From Nemophila menziesii (lineage: Eukaryota; Streptophyta; Magnoliopsida; Boraginales; Hydrophyllaceae): DNA of 64,000 nucleotides. Both the position numbers and the translations under genes were made by a program. The stretch covers positions 21,934,001 through 21,998,000 of the forward strand of contig JARWIR010000008.1 in assembly GCA_029959085.1 (NCBI GenBank), in the 5' to 3' direction. The notes under the pieces are model-generated. The model made no database searches. It was not told the DNA's origin and saw only the letters and a program-made list of their open reading frames with translations. Positions 62,020 through 64,000 of the stretch are shown in pieces; within the stretch, counting starts at the first letter, position 1; the number at the start of each line of letters is the position of its first letter.

Positions 62020-63440
62020 AACTAAAAATATGGAAAAGGAAAAGCTGTCATAAATCTGAATTTCACCACCTACGACCACAAATAAGCTTATATCTGAATA
62101 TCGGTGGGGAATTTGAAGAAACAGTCAAGAGAAAAGTTGGAGATCTTTCCGAGACGATGAATTTAAACTACTCATACGAGTCAAACAGATAAGAACTGAA
62201 ACTGTTAGGACCAAAACAAAAACGGACCTGATTTCATATTTTAGGGTTACGAATCTGAGTTGGGCTTGGAGTCCACTACTTAACTTCTCCTTCAAGAAAA
62301 CGAATTAGGTCTTCTAAACACCTATAAATACACCCTTATATCACTTTTAAATCATCCTTGCCTCATAGTAATTAGTCCTTAGGTTAATTATCATCAGAAT
62401 TATTGTAGAGAGCAAGATGAAGTCTTTTATTATTTCTTTTAGTTTATTTCCTTCAGGTATGAACTAAACTTCCCATAGCTTGGGTTTTGCATCATGTATA
62501 ATCTATGAATTCTAATTTATTTCTATCTAAGTTTATTTGGGAATTATATGTTTTAATCTGATATTAGCTTCTTACCTATATATTTGTTTATGTGTTTTGT
62601 TTTGATGACTGTTTTCCTTGCGGTACGCAACGTTTAGGATTAACTTAATAGTAGTTAGATGATCGCCTTAGTTGGGTGTCTAATTATTGAAACACCACAT
62701 AACTTCTAGTGACGATATTGGTCTTGACAACACTAATTCTAACTAGATAGTCATTAGGGTATAATTTAATCACTATCACCATGTTTGGAAATTGATTGCT
62801 TAGGAACCTAGTGGCGTAGGAAAACCCTATTTGAACCAGCCTCGTGGTGTGTCTGTAGCCCCCTTAGTCGCTCTCAAGGTCTAAGGTATGGGAATTTAGA
62901 ATCCTAACTAAGTATATAAGAGCTAATTATCTCCCTTATTAACTAGATTTGATAGAAAGAATTAGAAGGATTAGTGCATACTAGCAAAACCTAAGCTATA
63001 CTTCTCATCTCATATTTTTTCATATTTATTTAATCATCTTTAATTTTCCTTATTTTAATAATTAATCTCGAATTATTCCTTCTTATTTTCTGTCCTTTAA
63101 TTAATTGTTTCTTACTCGTTATTTCTGCTCATTCGTTTAACACACTAAGTCCCTGAGAACGAATTCAACTTATCATTAGAACTTGCATACGTCCTGTAAT
63201 ACTTGCAGCACCGTGCTTGTCTAGGGTGAAAGTGCATTGTTTTCTGGCTTATATTTATCTTATTTTTATCACGCCCTAGGCGACACCAAGTTTTTTGCGC
63301 CGGTGCCGGGGACTTGTATCTCATTAGCGTGTGGGCTATCTATTTCGAATAGTAGTTTTTAATTAATTTTATTTTTCAGTATTTAGTTTTTATTTTTCCG
63401 GATTTACGCTTGTGGTTTGCTTTAGTCTTTTTCAGGTTTT

Positions 63441-64000
63441 AACAATAAATCTTTTACCTCCTTTACCGGAGCCCGAGAGGAGCTTCAGACCTTATAACAG
63501 ACGTGTTCGTGAGGAAAGAGCCTTAAGAAGAGCTATGGCGAATCCAATAGATCCACCAATAGATCCACCACTTGTCCCACCTGGACAACAACAACCACCA
63601 CCACTAGGAAGAGGTAACGGGAACAACAATGTCAATCAAATCCGAGTTGAACAAGACCTTCCTGGCTTGAGAGTGCCGTTTCATGTTCAACCGATAGGTT
63701 ACCGTCCTCCGGAGATCCAAAATATCAAATTTAGACCCGATCCGGGTATGCTCAGTCAGTTTCAAAGTTTTGGACTCTACAGTGGTACAACAATTCAAGA
63801 TCCGGTAAGAGCGATGCAGAATTTTATGCAGATTTGTGATGCTTATGTTACTCCAGGCATTACACGTGAGCAACTGTATTGTCATATGTTTTCGTTCTTT
63901 CTGACCGGTAGAGTTGGTGAGTGGCTAGATAGGCAACCACCAGGGACAGTTAATTCATGTACAGAACTTCAAGCCACTTTCTTTAACCGTTTTTATCCGA
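63441..64000 (+). CDS. Athila-like gypsy gag, partial (runs off the window)
   Basis: Open from about 63441, with the likely start ATG at 63535 (MANPIDPPIDPP), and no stop to position 64000. N-terminal Pro/Asn-rich part (GQQQPPPLGRGNGNNN), then LRVPFHVQPIGYRPPEIQ, and the capsid domain with MQNFMQICDAYVT, EQLYCHMFSFFLTGRVGEWL, ELQATFFNRFYP. This is the Retrotrans_gag pattern with the hydrophobic SFFL..R..EWL core. It packs element RNA into particles. The intact reading fits a young element, but the rest is not visible. Confidence 0.85.

Larger units (their letters stand above)
60110..63288 (+). mobile_element. 5' LTR of an Athila-like gypsy element (carries an insertion)
   Basis: Starts TGATGTCTCCTCATTTG, ends GGCGACACCA. 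Without the 60607-62028 insertion it is about 1.76 kb. It is close to the solo LTR at 3164. Promoter-like CACCTATAAATACACCC at about 62320-62335. Followed by TTTTGCGCCGGTGCCGGGGA, the leader. The 5 bp before it (CATGT) would be the target duplication; the far copy is outside the window. Confidence 0.88.

Noticed and set aside
63604..63885. Minus-strand 93-codon frame
   Set aside because: Antisense to the Athila-like gag frame, whose conserved motifs are on the plus strand.

Overview
This window is nuclear DNA from a flowering plant, most likely a eudicot. The evidence is AT-rich intergenic sequence, GT-AG introns, and nested plant transposable elements (CACTA, Mutator-like, Ty1-copia, Ty3-gypsy/Athila-like, L1-type LINEs). 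There are only two apparently intact host genes. No rRNA gene, convincing tRNA, CRISPR or prokaryotic feature was seen. I cannot name the species.

Layout: 1-16.5 kb is a transposon block framed by ~0.5 kb inverted-repeat arms (1-500 and 16005-16500). It holds a decayed CACTA element with a TNP2-type transposase, split by a solo LTR (3164-4698, target duplication AATGT). It also holds a SIRE-like copia remnant with an extra env-position ORF, and a 4.5 kb Mutator-like element carrying only the N-terminal MuDR domain. A palindromic junction and a third, direct copy of the arm follow to about 17 kb. 19.3-25 kb is a badly decayed copia element with TA/TG and TTG microsatellites.

The first gene is a nine-exon type B hexokinase (25523-27768, 495 aa, catalytic residues kept). 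It is followed by a 2.3 kb Pack-MULE-like element that captured a GAUT7-like glycosyltransferase fragment, then LINE debris, a solo gypsy LTR (34156-35741), a small MITE, and a gypsy relic with its own LINE insertion. The second gene is a three-exon AMT2-subfamily ammonium transporter (43159-44685, 460 aa). Immediately downstream are a 187 bp LINE tail with a perfect 16 bp target duplication, a second related MULE (45135-47254), a vicilin-like last exon, and copia and gypsy debris.

From 52.5 kb to the end is a nest. A minus-strand CACTA transposase is split by a nearly full-length 5.8 kb LINE (18 bp target duplication, one mismatch) and by an Athila-like retrotransposon. That retrotransposon's 5' LTR carries a 1.4 kb MULE-type element, and its gag frame is open to the window edge.

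The two genes act independently: hexokinase in glucose phosphorylation and sugar sensing, AMT in ammonium transport. The rest of the window is mobile DNA whose insertion order can be read from target duplications. I did not find a convincing new biological system. The best leads are the gene-capturing MULE pair, three elements sharing GAGTAA termini and 9 bp duplications, and the LINE's overlapping ORF1/ORF2 junction.
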